Of a stretch of DNA of 64,000 nt, positions 25,201-37,900 are shown piece after piece. The position numbers were made by a program, and so were the translations under genes. Location of the stretch: contig NC_082599.1 of the NCBI RefSeq assembly GCF_030936135.1, forward strand, positions 3,334,847-3,398,846, read 5' to 3'. Position 1 is the first letter of the stretch, and each line of letters starts with the position of its first letter. The DNA is from Gavia stellata. Its lineage: Eukaryota; Chordata; Aves; Gaviiformes; Gaviidae. The notes beneath the pieces are model-generated. The model saw only the letters and a program-made list of their open reading frames with translations. It was not told where the DNA came from and did not search any database.

Positions 25201-25526
25201 TTGAGACTGTAAGAGATTATGCTCTCCTACAGTGGGGGTCACACAGCGGGTCCTGTGTCCGGGAGGGCAATGCAGAAAGGAAGGTGCCATCCCATGATGG
25301 TCCTGGCTGCAGCCCTGCTCTCCTGGCTCCTTCCCACCCAGCACTGCGTGGGGTGAAGGCAGATAGGCAGCAGGGACTGTCTTGGTCTGTCCTTTGGTAG
25401 GAGGGGGCAGGCAGCAAAGTTGGGGGGTGTCTGCCTTAGCCCTGTACATGGGGCACGATGACACTATAGCAAACCCTCAGGCCCATGGTCCCAATCTAGG
25501 GGCATCATGGGTTGGGGGGCGTTGTG
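22214..25526. other. Intergenic, no gene recognised
   Basis: Unique-looking sequence with short chance frames. The only internal structure noted is the 18-bp tandem duplication at 24380-24415, listed separately. Confidence 0.5.
24380..24415. repeat. 18-bp perfect tandem duplication
   Basis: Two adjacent identical copies of GTAGCATCCTCTGTGCCC. Probably a replication-slippage product. No function is evident. Confidence 0.9.
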
Positions 25527-25877
25527 CTGTAGGGTTTGATGGAGGTGGTGTACAGTTTGGTCATGGTGGTGTAGGGTTTGGTGGAGGTGGTGTAGGGTTT
25601 GGTCATGCTGGTGTAGGGTTTAGTGGAGGTTGTATAGGGTTTGATGGAGGTGGCGTACAGTTTGGTCATGGTGGTGTAGGGTTTGGTGGTGCTGGTGTAG
25701 GGTTTGGCCATGCTGGTGTAGGGTTTAGTGGAGGTTGTGTAGGGTTTGATGGAGGCGGGGTATGGTTTAGTGGTGGTGGTGTACACTTTAGTGGTGCTTG
25801 TGTAGGGTTTGGTGGTGCTCGTGTAAGGTTTGGTGGTGCTGGTGTAGGGTTTGGTGGTGCTGGTGTAGGGTTTGGAT
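25527..25877. repeat. 21-bp minisatellite with 105-bp higher-order period
   Basis: Sixteen full 21-base units plus a partial one share a nearly constant GTGTAGGGTTT start and a variable end. Variant end types recur in a fixed order of five units (ending GATGGAGGTG, GGTCATGGTG, GGTGGAGGTG, GGTCATGCTG, AGTGGAGGTT). This makes a 105-base higher-order repeat over the first eleven units, followed by a more uniform GGTGGTGCTG block. Because 21 is a multiple of 3, no frame on either strand is forced to stop. Long Gly/Val/Phe (sense) and Lys/Pro/Tyr/Thr (antisense) heptad-repeat frames result and are almost certainly not proteins. Confidence 0.95.
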
Positions 25878-28800
25878 AACCAGATGCCCAGCACGGCAGA
25901 CAGGCAGGTGTGTGCTCATGGCCAGTGTGGTAGAGGGGGTGGAGGAGGTGCAGCCAGCATCCCATTGGATGCCCAAGGGCTTGGACCTCTAGTGCTGCAG
26001 ATCTCAGAGTCAACCTTTGCTTTGAGCATCAGCTTGGCCCAGGGCCAGATGGGACTGGCTCCGTTCCCACCTGGATGCCAGCCTGAGGGCACCTTCTCCA
26101 CCCCACTATCTACCTCTGGAAGGGAAGGAGGGACGCTGATTCAACACCCCTCCAGTCCTGCGAACTTTGGGAACGAAAAGACACGTGGTCTCCCTTCTTG
26201 GCACGGGGGACCCAGTGGCGTCCAAATGTGAGGCATGAGCTGCTGACCTCTCCGGCGTCAGCGGGTGGGGTCCCACCTATGTAAACATGACCAGGAAGGC
26301 TCCCGTCCCTTTTCCACCCCACGCTCGCCTTCGGATCAGACCGGCCAGCCTTCGCCGATGCTCCTGTCCCCAGGGCTCCCGGGGAAGGTACAGTACCACT
26401 CGCCCGGCGCCAGGCACTCCTCTGGGCATTTCTCTCTCATCTTCCTCTTCTCTGCATGTAAATATGATCATATAATTATCTCTGTGTATAATTACCTAAG
26501 TGGTTATTTAAATATTTACTGGTGATACTGGTGTAACAATAAATCTGGGTGAACAGAGTAGAAACCTGCCCCAGTCATGCTGGGAACCCAGCCAGAAGGA
26601 TAGGAAAGCACTTGTAGTAATAACGTTTCCTTTTTTTCTTTATTTTCTGTTTTGTCTGTTATCTAAGAACAGTTGGCAAGAACATGTCCAACCCGTTTGT
26701 TTCCTCATTTATAACATTGGAGTTTCTTTCTCTCTCCTCTCTTTTAACTATGTTTAGATCTTATCAGTAATGGAAAAATGGTCCATAAAGTTGCATCCAA
26801 GTGTCTGGTATTTTCGCTTTGGCATTTGCTTTCTTGTCTTCAATATCCTTATTTAGTTGATGTTGGATTTTTTTACTGTGAGGAGGGGTCTGGTGTCCAG
26901 GTAGCTAGGGCTAAGCTCAGGTGGACGTTTTGGTGATTTGGGGTGGCAGGTCTGCAGCTTGGAGTTTATTTGGAGAGGGAGCAGGAATGGGTTATTACGG
27001 CAGAGGGAAGGATTTGGCAGCTGTCCCCAGCCCTTTTCCCCGTTTGCACAACACTTGGGTCATGGAGTGGCCTCACTGTTACAGGTCTATCTGACCTGAT
27101 AAGTCTGAGGGTCCTCCAAAGCCAGGAGGTTGGGCAATAGATGCTCCAGTGATGAGTGTTGGGATGTTCAGAGAGGTTTGGTGTCTTAGATGTACATGTC
27201 CCGGTTCAGACAAGATTTTTGGCTCCTCTTACAAGTCGTGCTCCTTGAGTTCACCTCAGCTCCTGCAACCAGTCCACCTGCTGAGGTGCTGGATGATGGG
27301 TTTAGGAGACCACCCTTATGTTCTTGGTAGAGCAGAGCGTAGAGTGGGACTCAGCACCCTGAGCAGATACCACACTGAAGCAAAAGGACCTTAAATCTGC
27401 TCACAAGCATAGCAGCTCTTCCAAATCACCCACACATGGTCTTTAACCACATGGTTGTTTAAAGCAGTAAGGCATGAGTTCTGCCCGGAGCACAGCATAG
27501 GACAGGGCCGTTGCTCAGCAATCATGATGTATGGCCAAGGCTGGATGAGGGAGCATCATGTGAAGGCGGGTAGAACTTGGACCTGGTTCACGTAGCTGGG
27601 CTGGATTCTGTGGGTCCCGTTCCTGAACCAATTTGTTGGGCACTTGCTCACTGCAAGCTCCTGTCCTTGTTAGGGTTGAGACATGGTTCCTCTAACCTGC
27701 ACTTTGGTTGGCAAATTACAGCTGTTTTTGGGGTAGTAAAGGAACAAAGGTAACTTTGGACCCAGTTCTCATGCTGGCCTTCTCCTACAGTCAGGGGTGA
27801 AAGAAACCTCCACCAAATCCCCAACCCAGAGCCTTCTTTCTTATTGCACTTGTGGTTTGGGCAGATGGCTGTCAGGCCAGGATCGAGCTTGAACCTATAT
27901 AGATGAGTCTCCACTTTGGCAAATTGGGCCATGGTTAGTGGTGGGTCACACTGTCTTCTACTAGGGGCAAAACCACCCTTCAGCCAGAGCCAAGGGCAGT
28001 GGCAGGGTCTCCTTGGGTTGCTCCAACCCATGTAAACCTAGTTTAAATCCCGATGGGAGAATCTGTCCTAAGGGTTGCTATGTGTAATGGGGCTGGTTGG
28101 ACACCAGTGTCCTGGCCAGACCAGCATAGGTTGTGCAGAGGTTGTCCCACCTGTCGTGGTGGCTGTTGTACTTGCCCATGTCTGACAGATGAGGCGTGTG
28201 ATGACAGAGATGACACTAACATTTTTTCTCATTGGCACTGCTGCAAAAAATAGAGTCAAACTCTGAGTCAGCAGCCTGCCTGCATGGGTGCAAAGCATTT
28301 TTCACAAGAAAACCAAAAACTCTCTGTATTTTTAGATATTTGCAAGAGGGGTTTGGTGAGGAAAGCTGGAGGAGGTTTTGAGCATGTCCTGCTTTGCTTG
28401 TGTGGGTCCACAGAGGACACAACCGCTTCACCTTCGCTTTGGGGTGTTGCTATCTTTACCCTCAAGTTGTGTCTAAGAAAGATGTTCATCCCTATGCAGA
28501 GTCGCTGGCTACTCCCATCCCTTTCCCTCTCCCCCCACTGACACTGTGCACGTGGTTTTCACACAGTTAAAAAGCAGGGAAACCATTCCTCTCGGCTGCT
28601 CGGTGTGAGCCATGGACCTCATCCACCAGCTCTTGAATCAAACCCAGAAGCCATAGCTGAGCTTCCAACCTCTGCTTGGAAGAGGTTGCTCCCCTTGCTC
28701 CTGCCCCTTTTTCCTGGGGCTCTTCCAAGCTCCCTCCTAACGCACCGCCTCTGACCATCCACAGGTGTTAGGGGAAAAAAAAAAACACCCACCACCTTTC

Positions 28801-31800
28801 TGGAACAGCCAAAAATGTATCCGCTTGACTTTTTTTCCAGCGTTCCCTAATCTTTCCCATGCACCCCGACCTTTTTCCTCTGCCCCTGCCTGCGTTAACG
28901 CACCTCTGCTCGGTGAACTGCAGATGGAGGAGCAATGGCAGGAGGAGGTGATGTGCCGTGAACTTTTGCACGGCCGTTTTTTGCCAGAGGATGGATTTCC
29001 TCTGATTTTTATTGATTTTTTTTTTTTTTTCCCTTCACTCTTTTGTACAAGTTCAGGAAAGTCTACAGCAAGTCAAGGCTGGCTTGGCTTCACAGGGTTG
29101 TTCTGCAGGCCAGCCAGGGCTGGGAACGCCGGCTGGGAAGTTTATTGCTTCCTGTTATGAGAGCTCAGGGAACCGCGATAGGTTTGCAGGAGAGACGTGG
29201 GTAGTACTAACGCCGGGTTCAACTCCAACGGGTGCGGCTGGAGATGGCCTTTTATTCCCATTGCTTCTCCGGCTACTTCAGGAAAGGGAAGCAAATAGAG
29301 AAGGGAATAATTGCTCGATCTGACCTCTGACTATTGAGGCAGATGCTTTCTTTGGAGCAGGAACAGACGCAGGGAAAAAAAATGCTATAAAGGGCTTTGC
29401 TGAGCCACGTCCCCGGGGCTCTCCGCGAGTCCCTTCTTGCCACCTTTCGGTACGTCGGCCCGTGTTATCTCGCCGGCCTTGAAAACTTCAGCAGAAAGGT
29501 TCCCGTCAGAAAAAATATGCGGTTTTGTCAACACTGAAATTTATCTCAAGAATGTGTCCATCACAGCGAAATTTTCAGCTGGGAAGGGCTGGAATAAATC
29601 GCTTCTGCTCTCCAGCCCAGGCTTAAACGATTCCTCTGAGCTCTTGTACTTTGGAATTTAAATCTTACTGTTATTTCACCATACCAGCTTATTTTTTTTG
29701 TCATTGTCAAAGTGAAGTGCTTTTACCTTTCCGCAGCCATCAGTCAGTGATATCCAAAGGAAACATTTCACTGTTTTTCAGCAGAAATATTATTTATTCT
29801 GCTAACAGCATTGGCTTTCTGCTCCAGTCACAAACCAATGCAAACTTAACAGAAATTCTGTTTTCTGGCCTATCTTCTGGGCTAAATGAGGCACAACCGT
29901 GGTCCAAATTTCATGGCAATTCAGAGCTAGAGTTTATATTTTCAGAGTGCATGAAAGAAAGCAGCCTTCACCTCGTTTTCAAACATCCTTACATTATGCA
30001 GCCAAAATCCCGATGGACTTTGGAAAAATGTGTAAGACCGGATTTTCTCTGTTTGGTCCTTGCAAGAGCCAGAGACCAACCGCAACATCCTGATCCAGAT
30101 CAAAACCTTCTTGGGTTCATCCAACAAGCAGAGCTAGATGCAGAAAAAAAATCAATCTGATGATGAATAGGTAGAGAACTTGTCTCTCTGTTGTTCAAAT
30201 GACACATTTGTGCTGGGGTTGTCATCACCACTGTCCTGAAAAGTCTGCACAGAGATTTGCAATGAAGCAGATTTTAGCAACAGACACTGGCACAGCTTTT
30301 TCTGACGCCTGTACATTTTTTTTTTAAGAGAGTTGAGGTTTTGGCAGAGTTCCTACGATGCGAGCCCTGATTAGTCCCAAATCTTGGAGAATGCCCAAAG
30401 CTCTGGGTGAAGGAGGAAAGTTTGCACAACTGAGACTTTTTTCTGGGTTAAGCTAGGGAGCATGGTGGGACTGAAAGGGAGCCCAGGGGTCCTTGGCCAG
30501 GGTGGTTGAGTTGAGCAGTGCTGCAGCCATTCCCACCCACTCCCTCCTGTTTCTGCATCGCAGCTCCTGAACGGGTCCCTGGGATGTCCACAGTTGGCCT
30601 CGATGCCATAGGCCATAAACAGGGGTGTTGGTTCAGTTACTGGTTCATGAGTGACTGGGCTGTTACTGTGGTTGGGAACAGGGGCTGTCCCAAGGCATGG
30701 TCCCTCCACCCATAAACCCAAGTCCTATCCCAGTACATTGCTATTGCCCTTGCTGGATGGGACTGGCCTGTCCCAAAGCACCTTAACACGAGAGACATGG
30801 CTCTCTGTCCCACCAGAAGTACCCAGCAAGCACGCCACCAAGGCAATGACACAACTTGTGGGTCCTTGTGTTGCTGAAGGCTCTGGAGACTCCAGGCATG
30901 AAGAAGGAGCTCCGATGGGTGCTGATGGCCTCCTTCCCATCAGGAAATGGAAGGCAGCCTTGAAGGTGCCCCAGAGAGATACACGCTCGGACCTCTCTGC
31001 AGTGTTCAGTTTACCTCGTCCTATTAACCAGGCATGTGCCTGGGGGATGAGCCATTAGAAATGTAGAAGTTGCAATGCTGACTTGAACCAAACTTGTCAA
31101 AAATGAGCCCGAGTTCTCTTCCAAACCCATCAATCTCCCCACACCTGTGTGCTTGGGGACCAGCTGCTCTGAAAACAGCAAGGACAAGGGCAGGATGAGG
31201 GGCGTCAGGGGAAAGGAGGACGCATTGAGAAAGGATGTTGCCGCTCCCTGAAGCACATCTTTATGTCTGGGGAAAAAAAATCTCTGTTTAAAGACATTTC
31301 CAGAGCTGTGGTGCTCTGCTAAAGGCATGGGGCTGCAAGTAACAGTCCAGCCACACCAGAGACACTAATGAAATTAAAACCTGGCTCTTTTTCTGTGTAG
31401 CTGCAATGTTTTAAAGTGATGCCTTCGCTTGCAAAGGTAAGACCTCAGCGTGCCTTTCTGTGACTCTATCCTCCAGTGGCAAAGCTGTAACCCCGCAGAC
31501 CCCATTTTCTCTCTAGCTGCCACCAAATTGCTGAATAATAAAAATAATAACAAAATTCAGCAGTTCTGCAGTGGACTTTAAGATTATGCAAAAGAGGTAG
31601 AATATTTTCCAAGCCAAATATTTCCTTTTAGGCAGTGCCTTTGCCACCCTTTCCATCACAAACCTCTTCAAAGTGGATGGCAGCCACAGCCACCAAGGGT
31701 GAAGATGTGTCCCGCATCCCACGTCCAAAGGGCAGAGAAAAAAGGTTAGTGAAGTTAGTCGAAGAAGAAAAGATATGAATTAAAACTGCTGCTTCAGTCT

Positions 31801-34640
31801 TTGCCCTCATTTGTGGTATTCAAACGTTTTTGCTCCTCAGACACGAAATTCTGTAGTCTTCTAAGCCCAAATCCAACAATTTCAAACAAAATAAAAACTT
31901 GACATTCTTAATTTATTTCAATTCTGTGACATTTGTCTCAACACAGTGATGGTGCTTCCTGGGTCTTGTTTTAAAAAGCGGGCTTATCATTCGAACAAAG
32001 ATATGTTTCTTCATTTCATTTAGTTTTAAAAGAGATAGGATGAAAATCCAAAAGGTGAAAATTAGAGAAGAAAATGAACTCTCAGTGCAACACAGTACAG
32101 AGCTTCATAGATTTGTGGCCGGAGTGGATAATTATGGTTGCTACTCATCACTGACATAGCAAGGAGACGTTATACCAGATCTCATTATCATTAGGGATGG
32201 GAAGGGAGTGAAAAGGTGCCTATTACTGTTCTGGCCTGTACATTCATTCATGGCTAGAAAAGCTCTGTTTGCTGTCCAGCGTCTTCCTTGGGAGGAAGAA
32301 AACACAAACTATTTAGAACTGTGTGCATACTCCTGCCATTCTCTGTTATTACCCACACACCAAAACTTCTGGCTTTCACACAACCTGTTCGGACAGTGAA
32401 AACCCAGATAAAGCATGCAGAAGAACATGCACAGGTCTGGCTCTGCCTCCAGCCCTCTGCCTCCTTCCCTGGGCGATGGTTTGGCCCATGGGTGATGGTT
32501 TGGTGATGGGAACCGCTCAATCCCTGCCAGTCTGATGGCAGGACCTGCTGGGTGGGAGGCTGGAGCAGGAGATGTTGCTCAGCCCACCTGAAGCACGGAT
32601 GCCCCCCCAAAACTTCCACCAGATGACATTGCTGTGTGTATAAATAACCCGCATGGTTAGAAAGCAAAGGGCCTGGAAAGGCTGCATGACCCATGGGACA
32701 GGGACCGTGCTGAGCTGCCTTTTATCTCTAAGTCGCTGCCCACAGTCCTGCAGAGCCTGGAAGTTGTTCTCAGCTAGTTATTTTTAAATAACTAGTAATA
32801 CTTCTCTGCAGCTCCATCCTGCACCAGCTGGAGTGGGTGGAAGTTTCACCACAGTTCTTTGATGGGAATGAGATCTTGGTGGCCATCCCTCAGGTCTGAT
32901 GGATCTCAAAGGACTTGTCTTTTAGAAATAGATGGTATGACGTGTGCTGGAAGCTGCAGGGTCCCCACCTGAGCGGGATGCACCCAAGGACCACGCAGTG
33001 GCCCCTGCGGAGGTGACCGCGAGGTGACCCACCGCACTGTCTCCAGACATGAAGGACCATGCGGGCAAGGAGGTCACTGCCCCGGCACGCTGGAGGCCAA
33101 ACCCAACCCTGGGAACACACAGGGGTAATGTGGCCTCAGCTCGCTGCACGTTTTCTCCCCCTCAGAGGGGTCCCAGTGGGAGATCTCCAGGGAGGTTGGG
33201 GTGTTGCTGGAGGACATCTCCAGCCCTGGTGCTCTCCTGCGAAACCAGCTCCCTGGCTCCCCATGTCCTTTGAGAGTGCAAGCTTTGTGGGTGTGCTATG
33301 TGCTTAAGTTGAAGCATGCAGCCAGGGTCATGAAAATGTAACTTCTTCAGAAGCTTATTCCCCCCAAAATACCTCCCAAACTCTGGTTTCCCTAGTGTGG
33401 CATATTCCCCCAAGGATATGTTCATCCCTACACCTAACTTAGCTGATTATAAGGCTTTTTTCCACCTGCCTATCATAGACAGCTACTTGTGAACAGCAAA
33501 GTAACTTATCACTGTGTATGAGTAATTAGTTCATAACTTAAAACCTTCACGAAAGTTACTGCAATGTGTCCAGAAATGCTATATACCCTGGAGACCCCCT
33601 TAGCTGTAATGGGGTCATGTCACGCAGCCAAGCTCTGGTGTCAGCAGAGGCTCACACGCTCCTGGGCTTCCGCAGAGCAACTTTCAGCAGTATGGCCGAA
33701 GCGTTAGCCAGGATGGAGCAGTGCAGGAGATGCTGCTGCTGGAAGAGCGTCAACGCAAGATGCTCCAGCGAGCAGGAATTGCCCCTCCGCATCCTTTGGG
33801 GCTCTTTGGGAAACCAGAGATCTGACAGCAGAGTGAATATCCTGCTTTGTCAGTACCGGGGGTGAAAGTTCCCGATAAACCATATGGTTTCAGAAGTCCT
33901 CCTTGATCAAAATGTGTATCTTCCCGTGCTTTCTCCCCTCAAAGGATGGGTCTGATTCTTTTCATGACTTGTTGGCTGATGCTGTTGCTTCCTTCTCCTC
34001 CTCTCACTGGCCCTTGGCGAGACTTTCTGCCTTGACTGTCCATTTCCATCTCAGCAGCTACCTGCAGCCCTGATCCTGCTGGGGTGGCAATGCCAAAGCT
34101 CCCCATGGATGGAGCAGGGACGAGAGTTGATCCTTGGACCATCAGGATGGAGGTTTTCTTCTCCACTTGCCTTAGGCTTCGTGTACATTCCCATACTTCT
34201 TCTTAACTTCTTTTTGCTTCTGCAAAGAAGCCAAAAAGTCTCCATGTGCGCTCAAAACCCCTTCCCCATCATTCATCTGCTCTCTGCTCCCATCCACTAG
34301 CTTGGAGAGAGATGCACCACCTCTTTCAGGGAAAGCCTTGCCTGGGGGTGCAGCAAAGCAGGAGTTTCAGAGCGGTTTTTCTCGCTAGTGAGCCTTGCCT
34401 CTTTTTTTATTATTTTTTTTTTCACCCAGCAGCCAAGGAACTTTTGCCAAAATGTGTTTTCCACATGTTCCCTATTAGTCATGCTCTCTGTCTTACAAAT
34501 CTGTTACCAGTGCCACTAGCTGATGCTATTAATTTACTTCCAACCGGCTCAAGAGCTCGGCAGCGAAATTCCAGGCAGCGTTCCTAAACCAGACCCGGCG
34601 GTTTGTTTGGATTTAAAACCGATGCCCCTTTCTTCTCCAG
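25878..34640. other. Intergenic, no gene recognised
   Basis: A long stretch without recognisable exons or RNA genes. 26450-26560 and 31500-32100 are AT-rich. A TATA-like CTATAAAGG at 29386 lies upstream of a GC-rich patch but leads into no recognisable exon. A 169-codon frame (29651-30160, +) has no domain I recognise and no clear splice partners. Confidence 0.45.
32774..32795. repeat. 22-bp near-perfect palindrome
   Basis: The arms CTAGTTATTT and AAATAACTAG are perfect reverse complements separated by TT. The centre, TTATTTTTAA, fits the MEF2 consensus YTAWWWWTAR. It may be a protein-binding site or a chance AT-rich palindrome. Confidence 0.6.
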
Positions 34641-34656
34641 TATATATATATATATA
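34641..34656. repeat. (TA)8 microsatellite
   Basis: Eight TA units after CTTCTCCAG. They could act as a TATA-like element for the GC-rich sequence downstream, but this is not shown. Confidence 0.85.
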
Positions 34657-34679
34657 GCACCTTCCCTCCTTCTCCCAAG

Positions 34680-34950
34680 GCTTGGCGAGGGAAAGAGGGG
34701 CCAGGAGCGGTGGTGGGACTGGCCGTAGGGGTGCAGGCAGCTCAGGCAGGACGTCCCGGCAGTGGGTGCCCGGCCGCTGCAGAGGCGGGGTTTGACAGCA
34801 CGTTAAATACTTCCCTTGAGCTCCGGTTTCCAACTGCTGGGGCATGGCTGGACCGAGGCGACGGGAGTTTATCTAGGGCAAGGCGGAGGGCTGGCGGCAC
34901 AGGAATGTCGGCGGAGGAGGGAAAGTCACCACAAGAAGCACCATGTCTCT
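34680..34950 (+). other. GJC2: Candidate GJC2 5' non-coding exon
   Basis: This GC-richer stretch runs from the (TA)8 tract to a strong donor (CTCT|GTGAGT at 34951). The next strong acceptor with known coding sequence is that of the GJC2 terminal exon. Vertebrate GJC2 has an untranslated first exon and all coding sequence in the last exon, so one upstream exon must exist. A SOX-type CATTGTT lies about 17 bases into the presumed intron. The choice of this donor over others in the 36-kb interval is a guess. Confidence 0.22.
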
Positions 34951-37900
34951 GTGAGTAGATTTTTCCCCATTGTTTTCCCTGCAGCTTAAGCAACGGTGTG
35001 CAGAAAGGAAGGACATCCAGCTAGCACAGATTTTTTTTTCTATTTATTTTTTTCCTTCTTCTGCTTATTTTAGACTCAGGTTTTAAGGTTTTCCCAGTTC
35101 CAACAGTTGTGCCTGCTATCGCGCAGAGGGGTCAGTGGGTTTCGGGAAGTAACCGTGATGAGAACATGCAGCCAACAGCTCATTCCTGTACCTGGCTACA
35201 CGCAATTTTCACTGTTTTAAGGCTGAGCCAGAGGCACTGGAAATGCTGCTGGCAGGTTGAGAGGGCCAACTGCCCCTTTGTAGCTGTTTCAAAATCAAAC
35301 TTGTACCCCACGTGCGTTTCATACACTTCATGTCAGCTAGTCTGGAGGAGATGGTGAAGATAGATGACTGTGAATGAATGGATTTCAAAGCCGGAGGGAG
35401 GGTAGGTCCTCTCATGCGATCACTCTGGCAGGTAATTTAGCTACATGAACCACCTAGTCTAATCTATCTACCTGCTGTAGATCCACACAGTTTTTTTTTT
35501 CCCCAGGGAGATGGACTGTGTAACTTTTCCACTGCACGGAGGAATTGGATCTGAAGCACACAGAAGGCGCAAAAAATCCTTTTTTTGTGCTTTGATCATT
35601 GGCATTGTAAGGAGATGAGACGCGGTCTTTTCTTAGTACCGTCCTATTCATCAGCAAAAGCAATGTGAACAAATCTTTCCTTGGAAGCTTGTTTGCCTTA
35701 TAATTTATTCCAAAATATAATGGTGTAATAACCCCCCAAGCAATTAAAGGCATTGAAATCTCATAGTGTAATCTTTCTAGCCAGCGAGTCACAAAAACCA
35801 CTGGCAGCTTAACTGAACTGATTGTAGGAGGGTTTTTTAACTCGTTTCCTTCAGCTCCTGCTTTCAGATACGGTGCCAGGAGAGTGGGTGGGCACACAGG
35901 AGCGTAACGTCAAGGTGCGGTCATACACAGAGGCAACAGTGGGGTCCCAGGGGCACAGAAACAGATGTTCCTGCAGATCCAGATGTGCACAGAGGGCTGA
36001 GCCGCAGTGTCAATGGCAGGACAAACAGCTCGGGCTGGTGGCTGGTAACCAGAGTTGGTCTTCTCAAAGCAACAACCCGCCACTTCTGCTGTTTTGCAAT
36101 TTCTTTCCTTTTCCCTGACTCAGGAGGTTTGTGAGTGTTTTGAACCAACGCTATCGGGTGCTCCTTTCCAAAATGTGTTTCCCAGAGGAGACAGTGGGTG
36201 CTTTGCTAACAACCCTGACTAATATGAGATCAAAACTTGACTATTTACTCCAAAATCCACCACTACCTTGGTCAGATCCTCCCTGCCCCAGCAAAGCTGC
36301 TGTTGGGAGGTGACTCTGAGCTTTGGGAACTGTGTCCTTGAGTAACACTTGCAAAATGGTAAATTATCCCTGGTGTAGACCTCATAAACCCTTTAGGTGA
36401 GTGCTGGAATTATAAATTAACTGCTCTACAGGACATTTGAAGCCTGTGTTTTAAAACAATTTGGGGCTTGCAGCTAATTGGGGATGCAGATGGGAGCCAG
36501 GTGGCTGAACACACGCATGGGGCCAGCCAAGCCGGGGCCGACGCATGCTCCAGCCAAGCCCCAGCCCTGCCTCGGCTGGACCCGGATGCTCCAGAGACGG
36601 ATGCACCGTGTCCCACAGAGGCCATCGCTGCACCCCGCGGGGTCTTCCCTTCCCAGCCCCCTGTCAGCTGGAACTTGGCCGAGTGCCCGGATTAATCCTG
36701 CAAATCATTTAACGCCACATTTTGCCTATATCTGAACGGGGACACAAATCAGAGGAAGGGTTAAAGACACTTTGAAGTGCATCCACTGAGTCTAAAGAAG
36801 CAAAAAGGCACTCAGAGGGGATGCTTTCCCATCTTACCCCCGAATAAACCCAATTTTCTCAATAAATAAAGAATAGGTCTGGGGAGATGGTTTTCCACGT
36901 TCTTTTGCAGTGGCTGAATATGCAGGAGCACGTCTGTACTGACGATTGCATTCAAGGCATCACTTTTGGGGCAGCAGATGGGGATTCTGGTCCCAGCAGC
37001 TTTGAGGGCTGTTTTTCTTCACCAGGTAAGTTGAGGGCAGAGAGGAGAACTTCCCCACCTCTTCTGGCTTATTACCCAGCCTGGAGTGAGCTGTTTCTCT
37101 GCTCCCTGCCTCAGTTTCTCCAGCTACAGGACAAGAATAACACCATCTGCAGAGTGCTCCCGCAGTCTCAGTCTGGCGTGTGAAGACTTGGGGGTTTGGG
37201 TTCGCAGAGGATTTGTTTGATCTAGAAATAGCAGGGTTAGAAAATTCCATCTGCCTGCTCTCGAGAGCCCTTGACAGCGGAAGAATTTCGCTGCATCTCG
37301 AGCGCTGGACCGCGCTGCTACCTCCCAGGGCAGCGTGAAGGCAAGCGCTGAGCAAACCAGCCCTGTTTGGCTCGCGTCCTAAGAAGCAGCGTGAGCAAAA
37401 TCACATTCCAGAAAGGCTCGATGTGGAGAACAGAGCAAGGCACGTTTCCCTTCTTGCTCCTGAGTGGGGCTGTGCCCGTGGTTGATGCTGGTGGCTGCTC
37501 CCACCCTGCGCCTGGCACGGACGATGGGCTCAAAGCCCGGCTTGTGCCACGGAAACCCTAGGGCACAATTTTGTGTCTCCATGTAAAAGTGGTGCAAAGC
37601 CAGGTTAGGACCAGGCTTATGTCTCATGGCATCGTTTTCCCTTCTGGATATTTACATCCACCCAGCCATGCTCAGCCACCATAGAGGGGTAGTTTTGGTG
37701 TCCATACTCTTTCAACATATGGACAACAGCTCCTTTCTCTTCCTCTGCTTCATTGTGGAGGACTGCAGGGGAGTAGCCTGTGCCGGGGCAGCTACTGCTG
37801 AGCCGTAACACACCACTGCCACGTGCTACCCCGCAATAACTCACTTGTGTCCGTGCTTATGTGCTTGGCTCCTGCGTCTGCCACCAACACATCCACTCTT

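Noticed and set aside
25505-25894. Heptad-repeat protein frames on both strands (Gly/Val/Phe-rich sense, Lys/Pro/Tyr/Thr-rich antisense)
   Set aside because: They are forced by the 21-base minisatellite, which cannot introduce stops. There is no start context, splice or homology support.
29185-29260. tRNA-like B box (GGTTCAACTCC near 29217)
   Set aside because: No matching A box and no acceptor stem or cloverleaf pairing could be found around it.
29384-29460. TATA-like CTATAAAGG followed by GC-rich text
   Set aside because: No donor-bounded exon or reading frame of note follows. It is too weak to list as a promoter.
29651-30160. 169-codon + strand frame
   Set aside because: No known domain. 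It lies in unique intergenic sequence, has no convincing promoter or splice partners, and its length is compatible with chance.
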